This document shows, in pieces, positions 1-7,206 of a stretch of 38,777 nt of DNA. The notes under the pieces were generated by a model, which saw only the letters and a program-made list of their open reading frames with translations, made no database searches and was not told the origin of the DNA. The first letter of the stretch is position 1. Every line of letters begins with the position of its first letter. Source of the stretch: Chloroflexota bacterium (GTDB lineage: Bacteria > Chloroflexota > Dormibacteria > Dormibacterales > Dormibacteraceae); assembly GCA_005889135.1 (NCBI GenBank), contig VBEK01000126.1, positions 1-38,777 on the forward strand, written 5' to 3'. Both the position numbers and the translations under genes were made by a program.

Positions 1-4
1 AGCC

Positions 5-86
5 GGGCGGCTGGCGGAACTGGTAGACGCGTACGTTTGAGGGGCGTGTGGGGTAACCCATCCGGGTTCGAGTCCCGGGTCGCCCA
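5..86 (+). tRNA. tRNA-Leu, anticodon GAG
   Basis: A complete class II tRNA can be folded by eye. The seven-pair acceptor stem joins 5-11 with 79-85 (one G-T pair). The D stem is GCG/CGC (14-16 with 28-30). The anticodon stem is 32-36 with 44-48, and its loop TTGAGGG places anticodon GAG at 39-41. The long variable arm TGGG-gtaa-CCCA (49-60) is typical of tRNA-Leu, and the T arm CCGGG-TTCGAGT-CCCGG is perfect. The discriminator A86 is followed by CCT, so CCA is not fully encoded and must be added after transcription; a CCA-adding-type nucleotidyltransferase lies at 28474. It decodes CUC/CUU leucine codons. Confidence 0.96.
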
Positions 87-219
87 CCTCAATTCGACGG
101 GTCTCTACATCGGGAAGGTGGCAGACGAGGACTCGCGGGTCGCCGAAGATCCCAAACCGGTAGGCCGTGGCAAGAGGCTACCGGCGTAACCTAGCCGGCC
201 GCATAGTGTTAAAACACGC

Positions 220-1350
220 ATGAAGGGCAATCTCTTGGCGTCCGTAACGGCCATCGTGCTGGCGACGTCGTGCGACGTCGGACCCTCGAGCTCAGTCCCT
301 AGCACGCCCGGAACGGCCGCTCCTTCGAAAACTGCTCTCTCGTCGGTGTACGCGGTGCTGCAGCAAGCATCTCGGGACGGGCAGTACTCCATTTACCTTG
401 TTGGTATCGATGGCCGCATCGCCGGCCATGCCACGGCGCAAGCGCCGTCCCCGGACTATGGGGGCTACGGCCCCCTCGTCAGCACATCGGACCATAAGGT
501 CTACTTCCTCGACGGGCCATCCACGGTGAAGAGCCTCGAGCCCAGCGGCAAGGTTGCCACGGCCGCCACGCTTCCGTCTTCGGCGACGATTCAGGCGCGT
601 TTTTCCGTGAGCCCCGACGACCGCAAGATCGCGGTCGCCCTGCTGACTTACCACGTCGATGGTCTCGCCATCACTTACGGCGGTATGCAGATGTACGTCT
701 CGGACCTGAACGGCGCCAATCGAGTCGACATCTTCAGCTCGCCAAGCGTCGCTGAGTGGCCCGTGGAGTGGCTCGGCGCGGACCTCGTCGTGGCGGTCGC
801 CATACCATTCGCCAACCAGAGTGGCCACGGAGGATCAATTGCGCCGTTCGGTGCCCTCGGCGGATACCACGTCATAAACTCGGCGACCGGCGACCGAGTT
901 GCCGAGTTATGCCCCGCCAAGGAAGGCCTTCCTTTAGGATTGCCGACCCACGAAGGCGTCTTGTGCGAGAGGTACTCCGACGCGGCCGCGATCCTCTACG
1001 ACTGGACGGGCGCGGCGACCAAGCTCGGCAACATTCCGCCGAACCCTGTTTACCAGGCCCTTGAGCCCGGCACTCGGAATTTCATCGTTGACAACGTGAA
1101 CCTCAGTGCAACAAGCATCTACGTCACGGGCGCGACCGGTGACCTGCGCAAGCTGCCAGGACAGGTGGCGGAGCTGGGCTTCATCACAAGAGGCAAGGTG
1201 CTCCTTGCGCTCATTGCTGAGTCCAAGCTGGTCGTCTACGATCTCGCGAGTTCATCGTCGGCCCCGGTCGCCCTTCAGCCCAGCAGCGCAGGAGGGTCGC
1301 CCTACGGCGCCTATGGTTTGCTGGCGGGTCGGCTTCCCGGTGGACTCTGA
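220..1350 (+). CDS. Putative secreted lipoprotein with beta-propeller-like repeats
   Basis: A 376-residue protein of unknown function. The N-terminus has a short hydrophobic stretch (about residues 5-16) ending in LATSC, which resembles a lipobox with Cys18 as acylation site, although the -3 residue is Ala rather than the usual Leu. A Ser/Pro/Thr-rich linker follows (about 22-40). The rest is rich in beta-strand-like segments, including a SVSPDDRKIAVAL motif typical of TolB/WD40-like blades that often sense or bind ligands outside the membrane. No Shine-Dalgarno is visible before ATG 220, so a leaderless message is possible. A terminator-like hairpin overlaps its end. The gene is real by length and codon use; its function is not assigned. 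Confidence 0.7.
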   Translation: MKGNLLASVTAIVLATSCDVGPSSSVPSTPGTAAPSKTALSSVYAVLQQASRDGQYSIYLVGIDGRIAGHATAQAPSPDYGGYGPLVSTSDHKVYFLDGPSTVKSLEPSGKVATAATLPSSATIQARFSVSPDDRKIAVALLTYHVDGLAITYGGMQMYVSDLNGANRVDIFSSPSVAEWPVEWLGADLVVAVAIPFANQSGHGGSIAPFGALGGYHVINSATGDRVAELCPAKEGLPLGLPTHEGVLCERYSDAAAILYDWTGAATKLGNIPPNPVYQALEPGTRNFIVDNVNLSATSIYVTGATGDLRKLPGQVAELGFITRGKVLLALIAESKLVVYDLASSSSAPVALQPSSAGGSPYGAYGLLAGRLPGGL

Positions 1351-1372
1351 GCTCCTGCCGACCTAGCTTTTT
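1326..1372 (+). terminator. Probable intrinsic terminator of the lipoprotein gene
   Basis: GGTCGGC (1327-1333) pairs perfectly with GCCGACC (1357-1363), with an extra G-T pair outside. The stem is followed after TAGC by TTTTT (1368-1372). The 23-nt loop contains the stop codon, so the left arm lies inside the coding region. Arrangement and T tract fit a rho-independent terminator with a large loop. Confidence 0.5.
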
Positions 1373-1484
1373 CCCAAGGCGCCCGAGCCTAAGAGCTGCG
1401 CGGACTTGATGATGTCCCGCGTCGTGCAAAACGCTCCTCTGCCGGCACTCGGCGGTTTGGGGGTGGCAAATTTCACGCATGCGC

Positions 1485-1500
1485 CGGCACTCGGGTGCCG
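1485..1500. other. Small hairpin between the lipoprotein gene and recQ
   Basis: CGGCAC (1485-1490) and GTGCCG (1495-1500) form a six-pair stem with a TCGG loop in the 180-nt spacer between two convergent genes. There is no T tract on either side. The word GCCGGCACTCGG occurs here, again at about 1441 and again near 10100, so it may be a small dispersed repeat. Function unknown. Confidence 0.35.
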
Positions 1501-1531
1501 CGCCCGCCCCGGCCGGTCTGAGACTTGTCCA

Positions 1532-3310
1532 TTACGCCGGTGCTGCGCGCAGCAGCTGGAGGATCTCATCGCCGTACTTGCGTAGTTTTGACTCTCCCAC
1601 TCCCGACACCCGCAGTAGCTCGGCCAGGCTCGCCGGTCTCGCCGATGCGATGGCCGCGAGCGTCGTGTCGTGGAACACCACGTAGGCGGGTACGCCGGCG
1701 GCGCGTGCGGTCTCGAGCCTCCAGCGTCGCAGTCGATCAAGCGTCTCCATAGGGACGTCCCCGGACCGGACTGTCGTCAGCTGGGCCGGCAGCGTGAGGG
1801 AAGGGGTGGTCGTCCCGGCCAGCGCATCGCGGCCGGCAGAGGTGATCTCCACCACCGGGTATTCCCCCGAGCTCTGCCGCGCGAGCCCTGCGTTGATCAG
1901 CCCTGACAGCAGAAGCCTGATTCGCTCCTCTTTCCAGGCGTTCAACGCGCCGTGGAAGCGCAGCTCCTGTACCCAGGGCTGGGCGGCCGACCATTTGGTT
2001 CGCCGGCCGCCGAGGACGGCTGCAACGTTGGCCAGCCCGACCCGCCCACTGAATCTGGCGGTCGCGGCGAGCGCTGCCTGCACCGCCTCGCCTGCGACTG
2101 GCTCCTCGGGTGGTGAGGCTGTTAGGCAGTTGTCGCAGGCGTGACACCGGCGCGCGACGCCCTCCTCGCCAAAGTAGTCAGCGATGCGGGCGTGCCGGCA
2201 TTCGCGCATCTCGGCGTAGGCCATCATCTGCGCCAGCCGCGCGTAGGCGTGCTCTTTGAGCGGCGAGCCTTCCTCCAGGCCTGACTGTTCGATGAAGAAG
2301 CTCTGGAGGTCGCGGTCAGACGGGCTGTAGAGCAACGTGCATTCCGCCGGCTTTCCGTCCCGTCCCGCGCGACCTGCCTCCTGGTAGTACGCCTCAAGGC
2401 TGCCGGGAACGTGGTAGTGAATCACACGACGAATACCCGCTATGTCGACCCCCATCCCGAACGCCGACGTCGCCACCACGACTTGAACGCGGCCGGCGGT
2501 GAAGTCATCCTGCGTGCGGCGCCGTAGGTCTGCATCCTGGCGACCGTGATAGCAAGGGACAAGGAGCTCGGCCGCGAGCTCTTCGGCCGCGGACACCGTG
2601 CCGACGTAGACCAGCGCCTGCTGACCAGGCGTCGCGAGCAGGCGGCGCAGTTGATCGCGCTTGGCTCGCTCGCCGCGGCACCGGATGACCGTGAGCGTCA
2701 GGTTTGGCCGGTTGAATCCGCTGACCGAGATGAATGGATCGCGGAGCTGAAGGCTGCTTGCGATGTCGGCGCGAACCTGTGGGGTGGCGGTCGCGGTGAA
2801 TCCGGCGACGGGCGGCCGCCCGCACGCCGCGATCGCCGCGGACAAGAGCCGATAGTCCGGGCGGAAGTCGTGGCCCCAGGTGGAGATGCAGTGCGCCTCG
2901 TCGACGACGATGCGGCCGACGCGTAGCCTGGCGAGCTGGTCCATGAAACCTGGACGGGCGAGCCTCTCCGGCGCCACAAACAGCAGCCGGTACTCGACGT
3001 CGAGGGCGCGCCGGAGTCTCTCGCGCTGCTCAGCCGGTTCGACTGACGAGTTGATGAATGTGGCCGCGACTCCGCGGTCCGTCAGGCGGTCGACCTGGTC
3101 CTTCATGAGTGCGATGAGCGGCGAGACCACCAGGGTCAAGCCGCCATCCACGACGGCCGGCACCCAGTAGCTGATGCTCTTGCCGGAGCCCGTCGGCGCG
3201 ACGGACAGGACGTCGCGGCCCGCGAGCATCGCGGCCACGACATCCGATTGCCCCGGCCTGAAGGCGTCGAGCCCGAAAACCTCGTTCAGCGTTCGCTCGG
3301 CCCTGTCCAT
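1532..3310 (-). CDS. recQ: ATP-dependent DNA helicase RecQ
   Basis: A 3'-5' superfamily 2 helicase that unwinds recombination and stalled-fork intermediates. Motifs appear in RecQ order: FRPGQ (motif 0), Walker A APTGSGKS, SPLIALMKDQ, DEAH box VDEAHCISTWGHDFRPDY, TATATP (motif III), ATSAFGMGVD and YYQEAGRAGRDG (motif VI). The zinc-binding four-Cys subdomain (CRHARIADYF then CHACDNC) and winged helix follow, with an HRDC domain at the C-terminus (RLRRWRLETARAAGVPAYVVF). At about 592 residues it matches the 609-residue E. coli enzyme. The open frame extends to 3349, but the start at 3310 follows a GGGCGGGA ribosome site and begins MDRAERTL, which fits RecQ better. It is transcribed divergently from the YCII gene at 3441. 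Confidence 0.95.
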   Translation of the reverse strand: MDRAERTLNEVFGLDAFRPGQSDVVAAMLAGRDVLSVAPTGSGKSISYWVPAVVDGGLTLVVSPLIALMKDQVDRLTDRGVAATFINSSVEPAEQRERLRRALDVEYRLLFVAPERLARPGFMDQLARLRVGRIVVDEAHCISTWGHDFRPDYRLLSAAIAACGRPPVAGFTATATPQVRADIASSLQLRDPFISVSGFNRPNLTLTVIRCRGERAKRDQLRRLLATPGQQALVYVGTVSAAEELAAELLVPCYHGRQDADLRRRTQDDFTAGRVQVVVATSAFGMGVDIAGIRRVIHYHVPGSLEAYYQEAGRAGRDGKPAECTLLYSPSDRDLQSFFIEQSGLEEGSPLKEHAYARLAQMMAYAEMRECRHARIADYFGEEGVARRCHACDNCLTASPPEEPVAGEAVQAALAATARFSGRVGLANVAAVLGGRRTKWSAAQPWVQELRFHGALNAWKEERIRLLLSGLINAGLARQSSGEYPVVEITSAGRDALAGTTTPSLTLPAQLTTVRSGDVPMETLDRLRRWRLETARAAGVPAYVVFHDTTLAAIASARPASLAELLRVSGVGESKLRKYGDEILQLLRAAPA

Positions 3311-3440
3311 CAACATCCCGCCCGAGTGTGACGGAATCTCTGGGCCCAATCAGCGGCTCTTAACCAGGCCTGCTGTCGAATCTGGGTGCTGCCGTTCGTC
3401 GCATCGAGTGACGAGCGGATAAAACCCGGGAGAGAAGTGA

Positions 3441-3794
3441 ATGGCGAAATACATGTTTCTTCAATACGTCGACGAGTCGAAGGCGCCGCGACCCGGAACG
3501 CCTGAGCTTCAGCAGCAGATCGACGCCTTCGCGAGGTACCTGGAAGAGGTCCAGGCGGCGGGCGTGTTCCTGAACGGCGATCCCTGCCAGCCGTCGGCGT
3601 CCGGCTTCAGCGTCACCGCCCACGACGGCCAGGCGAAGACCACCAACGGTCCGATGCACCCGCAGTCGCCCTGGCTGAATGGCTACTTCGTCCTCGACTG
3701 TAAGGACAGGGAAGAGGCGGGGAGGTGGGCGGCAAAGAACCCGGCCGCGAAGGGTGGCACAGTTGAGGTTCACCCGATTCTGTCCCTGATGTAG
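3441..3794 (+). CDS. YCII/DGPF-domain protein
   Basis: A 117-residue protein of the YCII-related (DGPF) family, small ferredoxin-fold dimers found in many soil bacteria, often near ECF sigma factors. The family look is clear: MAKYMFLQYVDE at the start, a helix about residues 24-38 (QIDAFARYLEEVQAAG), a TTNGP motif in place of DGPF, FVLDCKDREEAGRWAAKNPAA and a terminal GGTVEVHPI strand. AGAGAAG lies seven to eight nt before ATG 3441, a good ribosome site. No ECF sigma adjoins it, so its substrate or partner is unknown. A hairpin follows the stop codon. Confidence 0.82.
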   Translation: MAKYMFLQYVDESKAPRPGTPELQQQIDAFARYLEEVQAAGVFLNGDPCQPSASGFSVTAHDGQAKTTNGPMHPQSPWLNGYFVLDCKDREEAGRWAAKNPAAKGGTVEVHPILSLM

Positions 3795-3811
3795 TCCCGC
3801 GAAAACAAAGT

Positions 3812-3846
3812 CGCGAGCCGGCCTGCCTCGGAGGCACCGGCTCGCG
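3812..3846. terminator. Strong hairpin, probable terminator of the mazEF operon
   Basis: CGCGAGCCGG (3812-3821) pairs perfectly with CCGGCTCGCG (3837-3846). Inside, TGCCT pairs with AGGCA around a CGG loop, leaving only a two-C bulge. Read on the minus strand, the stem is followed by CTTTGTTTTC, a T-rich tract, so it best serves transcripts arriving from mazEF. On the plus strand it could still help end the YCII message but has no T tract there. Confidence 0.65.
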
Positions 3847-3878
3847 CTCGGACTAGATGTCGTGGACCTCGACTGTAT

Positions 3879-3903
3879 GGTTCGAGTCCCCTGCGGCCCA
3901 CCA
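3879..3903 (+). other. tRNA 3'-end-like fragment A
   Basis: Reads GGTTCGAGTCCCC then TGCGGCCC, A and CCA: a T loop, a 3' acceptor strand, discriminator and encoded CCA end. The T stem does not pair well and no GGGCCGC partner or anticodon arm lies upstream, so this is not a functional tRNA. It sits between the terminator and mazF and resembles fragments B and C. A remnant of an attachment site at a tRNA 3' end is one explanation. Confidence 0.4.
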
Positions 3904-3937
3904 CAGGGCCGCTGCCTTTCCATAGCGCGAACCGCGT

Positions 3938-4282
3938 CTACAGGTCCAGTACCCGCCTCAACCCAGAGTCGACGTCCTGCATCAATGCCCGAGGCAACTT
4001 GCCGACCCTGGAGTCCAGATCGGATCGGTCAATCGTCTGGACTTGAGTCACATTGGCAACCGATTCTCGGGCCAACCCGGCGACCCCCTTGGTAATCAAC
4101 ACATTCCCGGGGGCCGCGGCCCATTTCACGTTGGGGGTGATATCAACGACGGAGACGGTTCGCAAGGCAGAGCGGTTCACGAAGTCAGCGGATATAACCA
4201 GGACCGGACGTCGCAAGGCCGGCGCCGAGCCTCTTGGCGAGCCGAGGTCGGCCCACCAGATCTCTCCCCGGCGGACTACCAA
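3938..4282 (-). CDS. mazF: MazF/PemK-family toxin, probable endoribonuclease
   Basis: A 114-residue toxin of the MazF/PemK family, which cleaves mRNA at short single-stranded motifs and slows growth until antitoxin rebinds. Family features: RRGEIWWADLGSPRG near the N-terminus (the G-[DE]-[IV]-W start and catalytic loop), RRPVLVISADFVN (conserved RP[VA]LV strand), and a late segment GVAGLARESVANVTQVQTIDR matching the S-x-[AV]-x-x-x-Q-[IL]-x-x-[IV]-D motif. The likely start is TTG 4282, overlapping the antitoxin stop in TTGGTAG, which suggests coupled translation and low expression. The antitoxin gene lies immediately upstream in the usual order. Confidence 0.9.
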   Translation of the reverse strand: MVVRRGEIWWADLGSPRGSAPALRRPVLVISADFVNRSALRTVSVVDITPNVKWAAAPGNVLITKGVAGLARESVANVTQVQTIDRSDLDSRVGKLPRALMQDVDSGLRRVLDL

Positions 4283-4515
4283 TCGGACGGAGCCAAGGTG
4301 CGCCTCGACGCGGCTCTACCGAATTCGTCCAGGCTGGTATCCACTTCTTGGCAAACGCGGTTGAGTACGGCGGTCAGGTCCTGGTCCGATTCCTGTTCGG
4401 CCATGAAGCGCGCAAGAGCCTCGGCATACACCTGGCTGCGAGGGATTCGTCGCTTCCGTGCGTACCGCTCCGCGGCCTCATAGATCCGGTCAGGAATTGA
4501 AACGGCAGTCTTCAC
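4276..4515 (-). CDS. mazE: Ribbon-helix-helix antitoxin of the MazF pair
   Basis: About 79 residues: an N-terminal MKTAVSIPDRIYEAAERYAR strand-helix, then RIPRSQVYAEALARFMAEQ, the ribbon-helix-helix DNA-binding fold common to antitoxins. The acidic C-terminal third (ESDQDLTAVLNRVCQEVD and onward) is suited to wrapping the toxin. The open frame reaches 4557, but GTG 4515 gives the classical KTAVSIP start and lies just after a good -10 box, so the message is probably leaderless. Antitoxin-toxin complexes of this class typically bind their own promoter; here that would be 4522-4551. Confidence 0.85.
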   Translation of the reverse strand: MKTAVSIPDRIYEAAERYARKRRIPRSQVYAEALARFMAEQESDQDLTAVLNRVCQEVDTSLDEFGRAASRRTLAPSDW

Positions 4516-4521
4516 ATGGTG

Positions 4522-4551
4522 AGTATAACTCTTCCTACCAGCGGCCGTCAG
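4522..4551 (-). promoter_or_regulatory. Promoter of the mazEF operon, leaderless
   Basis: On the minus strand a -35 CTGACG (4546-4551) and a -10 TATACT (4522-4527) are separated by 18 nt. Six nt lie between the -10 and GTG 4515, so transcription should start at or next to the start codon. Confidence 0.6.
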
Positions 4552-4586
4552 CGCCATAGCGGATCAGGACAGCGACGACCATTGGC

Positions 4587-4611
4587 TGGTGCGAGTCCAC
4601 CGCGGCCACAC
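4587..4611 (+). other. tRNA 3'-end-like fragment B
   Basis: Reads TGGTGCGAGTCCACC followed by GCGGCCACAC, close to a T arm (first T of TTCGAGT changed to G) plus a 3' acceptor strand. It shares GGT-CGAGTCC-C-GCGGCC with fragment A and GGT-CGAGTCCACCG with fragment C. No 5' half is present. It lies just upstream of mazEF, so A and B bracket the toxin-antitoxin module. Confidence 0.35.
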
Positions 4612-4667
4612 CGCTTCGCCGGATGTGAGAGCCCGACACATGCACGCCCCGGCTCGGTGGTTCGATC

Positions 4668-5033
4668 ATGTGGGTTATGGAATTTGACCACTACACGATT
4701 TCGTTGTTAATGCTTCGCCCCGACGCCCCGGCATTCAGTGAGCAAGAGGAGGCCGAACTTCAAGATGCCCACATGTCGCACCTAGCTCAATTGCACCAGG
4801 CCGGTCAATTGCTTGCCGCCGGTCCAGTGCTTGGAGCGCCTGATCGTGACCTTAGGGGTTTTTCGATTCTCAATGTCGATCCGGAGCGAGCGCGGAAACT
4901 CAAAGAACAAGATCCCGCCGTCCGCGCAGGTAAGTACCGCATCGAGGTATATCCGTGGTTGCTTCCTGCGGGCCTTGTTGCGTTCTCAGCTGGGCGCCTT
5001 CCGCGGTCTATGGCAGAAGCTCAGGCCGACTGA
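4668..5033 (+). CDS. YciI-like ferredoxin-fold protein
   Basis: 121 residues; the conserved part starts at Met4 (ATG 4677, MEFDHYTISLLML) and either ATG is possible, with no clear ribosome site for either. The pattern LxxLHQAGQLLAAGPVLG then FSILNVDPERARKLKEQDPAVRAG and YRIEVYPW is that of the YciI family, small alpha-beta dimers with a conserved His (here in MSHLAQLHQAG) and unknown substrates. The base composition is visibly less GC-rich than the genes right of 12 kb, and tRNA-like fragment B lies upstream, which fits acquisition by transfer. It is a different branch from the YCII protein at 3441. Confidence 0.72.
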   Translation: MWVMEFDHYTISLLMLRPDAPAFSEQEEAELQDAHMSHLAQLHQAGQLLAAGPVLGAPDRDLRGFSILNVDPERARKLKEQDPAVRAGKYRIEVYPWLLPAGLVAFSAGRLPRSMAEAQAD

Positions 5034-5303
5034 CCCGGGTAGCTCCGGCATGATCAGCATCGCTTGTCAGGCTTCGACTTTCCCTTGAGTGGGCATCGAG
5101 GCGGATGGACCGACCCTGGAGTACCAAGGATTGGTTCGCGTTACGGAAACTACTGCCCATCACGGAAATCCGCGGAAACGGGGCTTTCGCTCGCCTGCAT
5201 GTGTTGAGCCTCTTCCGCAACAACTTGGGTGGCAACAGATCAGCAACAGCGAACCCTGGTCACGGCCGGAATTCTTTGACTCCGGCACGTTGGTCAGCCC
5301 GAT
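5034..5303. other. Gene-poor spacer before the cyclase
   Basis: About 270 nt with short open frames on both strands, none with a recognisable motif or ribosome site. It presumably carries the promoter of the cyclase gene, but I cannot pick out a convincing -35/-10 pair. Confidence 0.4.
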
Positions 5304-6644
5304 ATGGAAGATCCCGCGATTTCCACTTGCGCGAGCACAATGTCCGGTGTGGCTCGTGCGAAAGCCGCGTCTGCGCTCCGCGGGATCCTCGCGATCGGAT
5401 GCCAGCCGATCGACTCAGACCAGGAAAGGGTCGCCAAAGAAGTCTTCGTCGTGATCGGTCTGGGTGCCGCGCTGGCCGGGCTCGCGTGGGCTGTGATGTA
5501 CGCGGCCCTCGGTAAGCCGCTGAGCGGCTCGATCCCGCTCGTCGTCAGCATCGTCGTGGGCGCCGTTTTTCTGAGGTTCGTCAGCACCAAACGCCTCGGC
5601 AGGCTGCCCGTTCCAGTGCTCGGGCTGATGATCGTGCTCCCGATGCTCCTTCAGTTGAGCCTCGGCGGGTTCGTCCATGGCAGCGCGGTCGTGGTATGGG
5701 CGTTCGCGGCCCCGCTCGGCGCACTCCTTCTGCGGCCCGCTCGAGAGACGACCATCTGGCTCGCCGCGTTCTTCGCCGACCTTCTGATCGCCGCGCTGCT
5801 GGACGGGACGGTGGCGCAGCAGGTGAGACCGTTGCCGGCGGCCGCGATCAACGCACTTTTCGCGCTCAACATCGCCGGCATCGGGACACTCACGTTCGTC
5901 GGGCTGATCTATTTCCGGTCGCAGCGCGACGTCGCCGAGCAGCGGTCGCAGGCGCTGCTGCTGAACGTCCTCCCCGAACCGATCGCGGCGCGCCTCAAGA
6001 GGGGCGAAGAGCCAATCGCTGACCATCACGACGAGATTTCGGTGCTCTTCGCTGACCTCGCCGGGTTCACTATCAGGTCCGCGCACGAGACGCCAGCCGC
6101 CACCGTCGCCGTTCTCAACGAGGTCTTTTCCGTCTTCGACCGGCTGGTCCGGCGCTACGGGCTCGAGAAGATTCGGACGATTGGCGACTCCTATATGGTC
6201 GCCGCCGGAGCCCCGATCGCGCGTCCTGACCATGTCCATGCGATCTGCGACATGGCGCTCGATCTTCAGCAGGAGGTGGCCCGGCTGAATCAGGCAAACG
6301 GTTGGGACCTGAGCTTTCGCGTTGGCATCAACTGCGGTCCCGCGGTGGCCGGGATCGTCGGTCGGGAGAAGTTCCACTACGACCTCTGGGGCGACACCGT
6401 GAACATCGCGAGCCGTATGGAATCGCATGGAGTGCCCGATCGGATCCAGGTCACGGAAGCGGTTTACGAGCGGATGAAGAACGACTTCGTGTTCGAGTGT
6501 CGCGGGCCGATCGAGGTAAAGGGAAAGGGGCCGACCGTGACCTACCTGCTGCTCGGGCGAGCCAGCGAGCACGCGATGCCGGCGGACGGTGTTGCGGTCA
6601 GCGAATCGAGATCCTCATCCCGTTTGTCGGGTCAGGCCACATAA
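5304..6644 (+). CDS. Membrane-bound class III adenylate/guanylate cyclase
   Basis: 446 residues. About six transmembrane helices (roughly 47-70, 77-93, 102-123, 129-143, 149-166, 179-203) are followed by a short signalling helix (AEQRSQALLLNVLPEPIAARLKRGE) and a C-terminal class III catalytic domain (about 240-425). Catalytic features are intact: VLFADLAGFT (first metal Asp), EKIRTIGDSYMVAAG (second metal Asp) and YDLWGDTVNIASRMES (substrate-specifying Asp plus the transition-state Asn and Arg). It should make cAMP in response to a membrane or small-molecule signal; cGMP cannot be excluded. The first 40 residues are not membrane-like, so the true start may be Met14 (5343) or later. No cyclic-nucleotide effector is adjacent; a DUF2652 cyclase-like protein lies 0.6 kb downstream. 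Confidence 0.9.
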   Translation: MEDPAISTCASTMSGVARAKAASALRGILAIGCQPIDSDQERVAKEVFVVIGLGAALAGLAWAVMYAALGKPLSGSIPLVVSIVVGAVFLRFVSTKRLGRLPVPVLGLMIVLPMLLQLSLGGFVHGSAVVVWAFAAPLGALLLRPARETTIWLAAFFADLLIAALLDGTVAQQVRPLPAAAINALFALNIAGIGTLTFVGLIYFRSQRDVAEQRSQALLLNVLPEPIAARLKRGEEPIADHHDEISVLFADLAGFTIRSAHETPAATVAVLNEVFSVFDRLVRRYGLEKIRTIGDSYMVAAGAPIARPDHVHAICDMALDLQQEVARLNQANGWDLSFRVGINCGPAVAGIVGREKFHYDLWGDTVNIASRMESHGVPDRIQVTEAVYERMKNDFVFECRGPIEVKGKGPTVTYLLLGRASEHAMPADGVAVSESRSSSRLSGQAT

Positions 6645-6650
6645 CAACGA

Positions 6651-6735
6651 GGGCTTCGGAGCTAGGTCCCGACGCTTGACGCATAGCCGCCACGGAATTG
6701 CCGCGGAGGCAGGTGGTTCGAGTCCACCGTAGCCC
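6651..6735 (+). other. Degenerate tRNA-like sequence (fragment C)
   Basis: The 3' part has a perfect T arm, GGTGG-TTCGAGT-CCACC (6712-6728), and GTAGCCC (6729-6735). GGGCTTC at 6651-6657 pairs with it in six of seven positions, giving an 85-nt unit. A possible D arm (GAGC/GCTT, 6659-6679) and a variable-arm-like TGCC/GGCA stem can be drawn. However, no anticodon stem forms and there is no CCA. It therefore reads as a decayed tRNA or a chimera left by integration rather than a working gene. Confidence 0.4.
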
Positions 6736-6808
6736 GAGTGAGAACCATCGCGCACCTCCGACGTGCTCCGTAAAGCCGATGAGGAGCGGGCAGCCTTAAG
6801 CTGGTCGC

Positions 6809-7021
6809 GTGGCCGAGAACGAACTCAGACGCCTGCGGTCCGAAAACGTCGAGTTGCTCCGCCTGCTGACCAAACATCAATGGTCCGGCCTGGCGCCGGT
6901 CGGCTCTGTCGGCGCATGTCCCGAGTGCGGCGGTTCGGAACCACCGGATGGTCACGGACATCGTCCCGGCTGTGCCGTCGCGGCTGCCCTGGCCGGGAAG
7001 CCGTTACCCACCTCGCACTGA
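6809..7021 (+). CDS. Small coiled-coil, zinc-ribbon-like protein
   Basis: 70 residues from GTG 6809. An N-terminal helix with heptad character (ENELRRLRSENVELLRLL) is followed by CPECGG, a Gly/His-rich turn (HGHR) and PGCAVAAALAG. The two Cys of CPEC with a downstream His and Cys could bind one zinc ion. Small proteins ending in C-x-x-CGG...H-x-x-x-C-x-x-A-x-AL are common in phage and actinobacterial accessory DNA, which agrees with the neighbouring tRNA-like scar. Function unknown. Confidence 0.55.
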   Translation: MAENELRRLRSENVELLRLLTKHQWSGLAPVGSVGACPECGGSEPPDGHGHRPGCAVAAALAGKPLPTSH

Positions 7022-7206
7022 CAATCTCGTCGTCACTGCCGAGTCCGGTCATCAGAGGGCTGATCGGCCGACCGACGAGCGTCACCCGGTTCGCGTTTCC
7101 CAAACCACGGTTCACCAGGGGCGACTCCTGTTCGGCGACAGTCGTGACCGCATACTTCGCTTGTGCCTTTGTGTCCCAGCTGGCATAAGGCCAAGCTTCT
7201 GGTCGC

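Noticed and set aside
5105-5515. A 136-residue plus-strand open frame upstream of and overlapping the cyclase
   Set aside because: No motif, poor ribosome site, and the second half is a shadow of the cyclase N-terminus.
6651-6735. A selenocysteine tRNA (selC) to match selA-selB
   Set aside because: No UCA anticodon, no extended acceptor stem and no anticodon stem can be formed.
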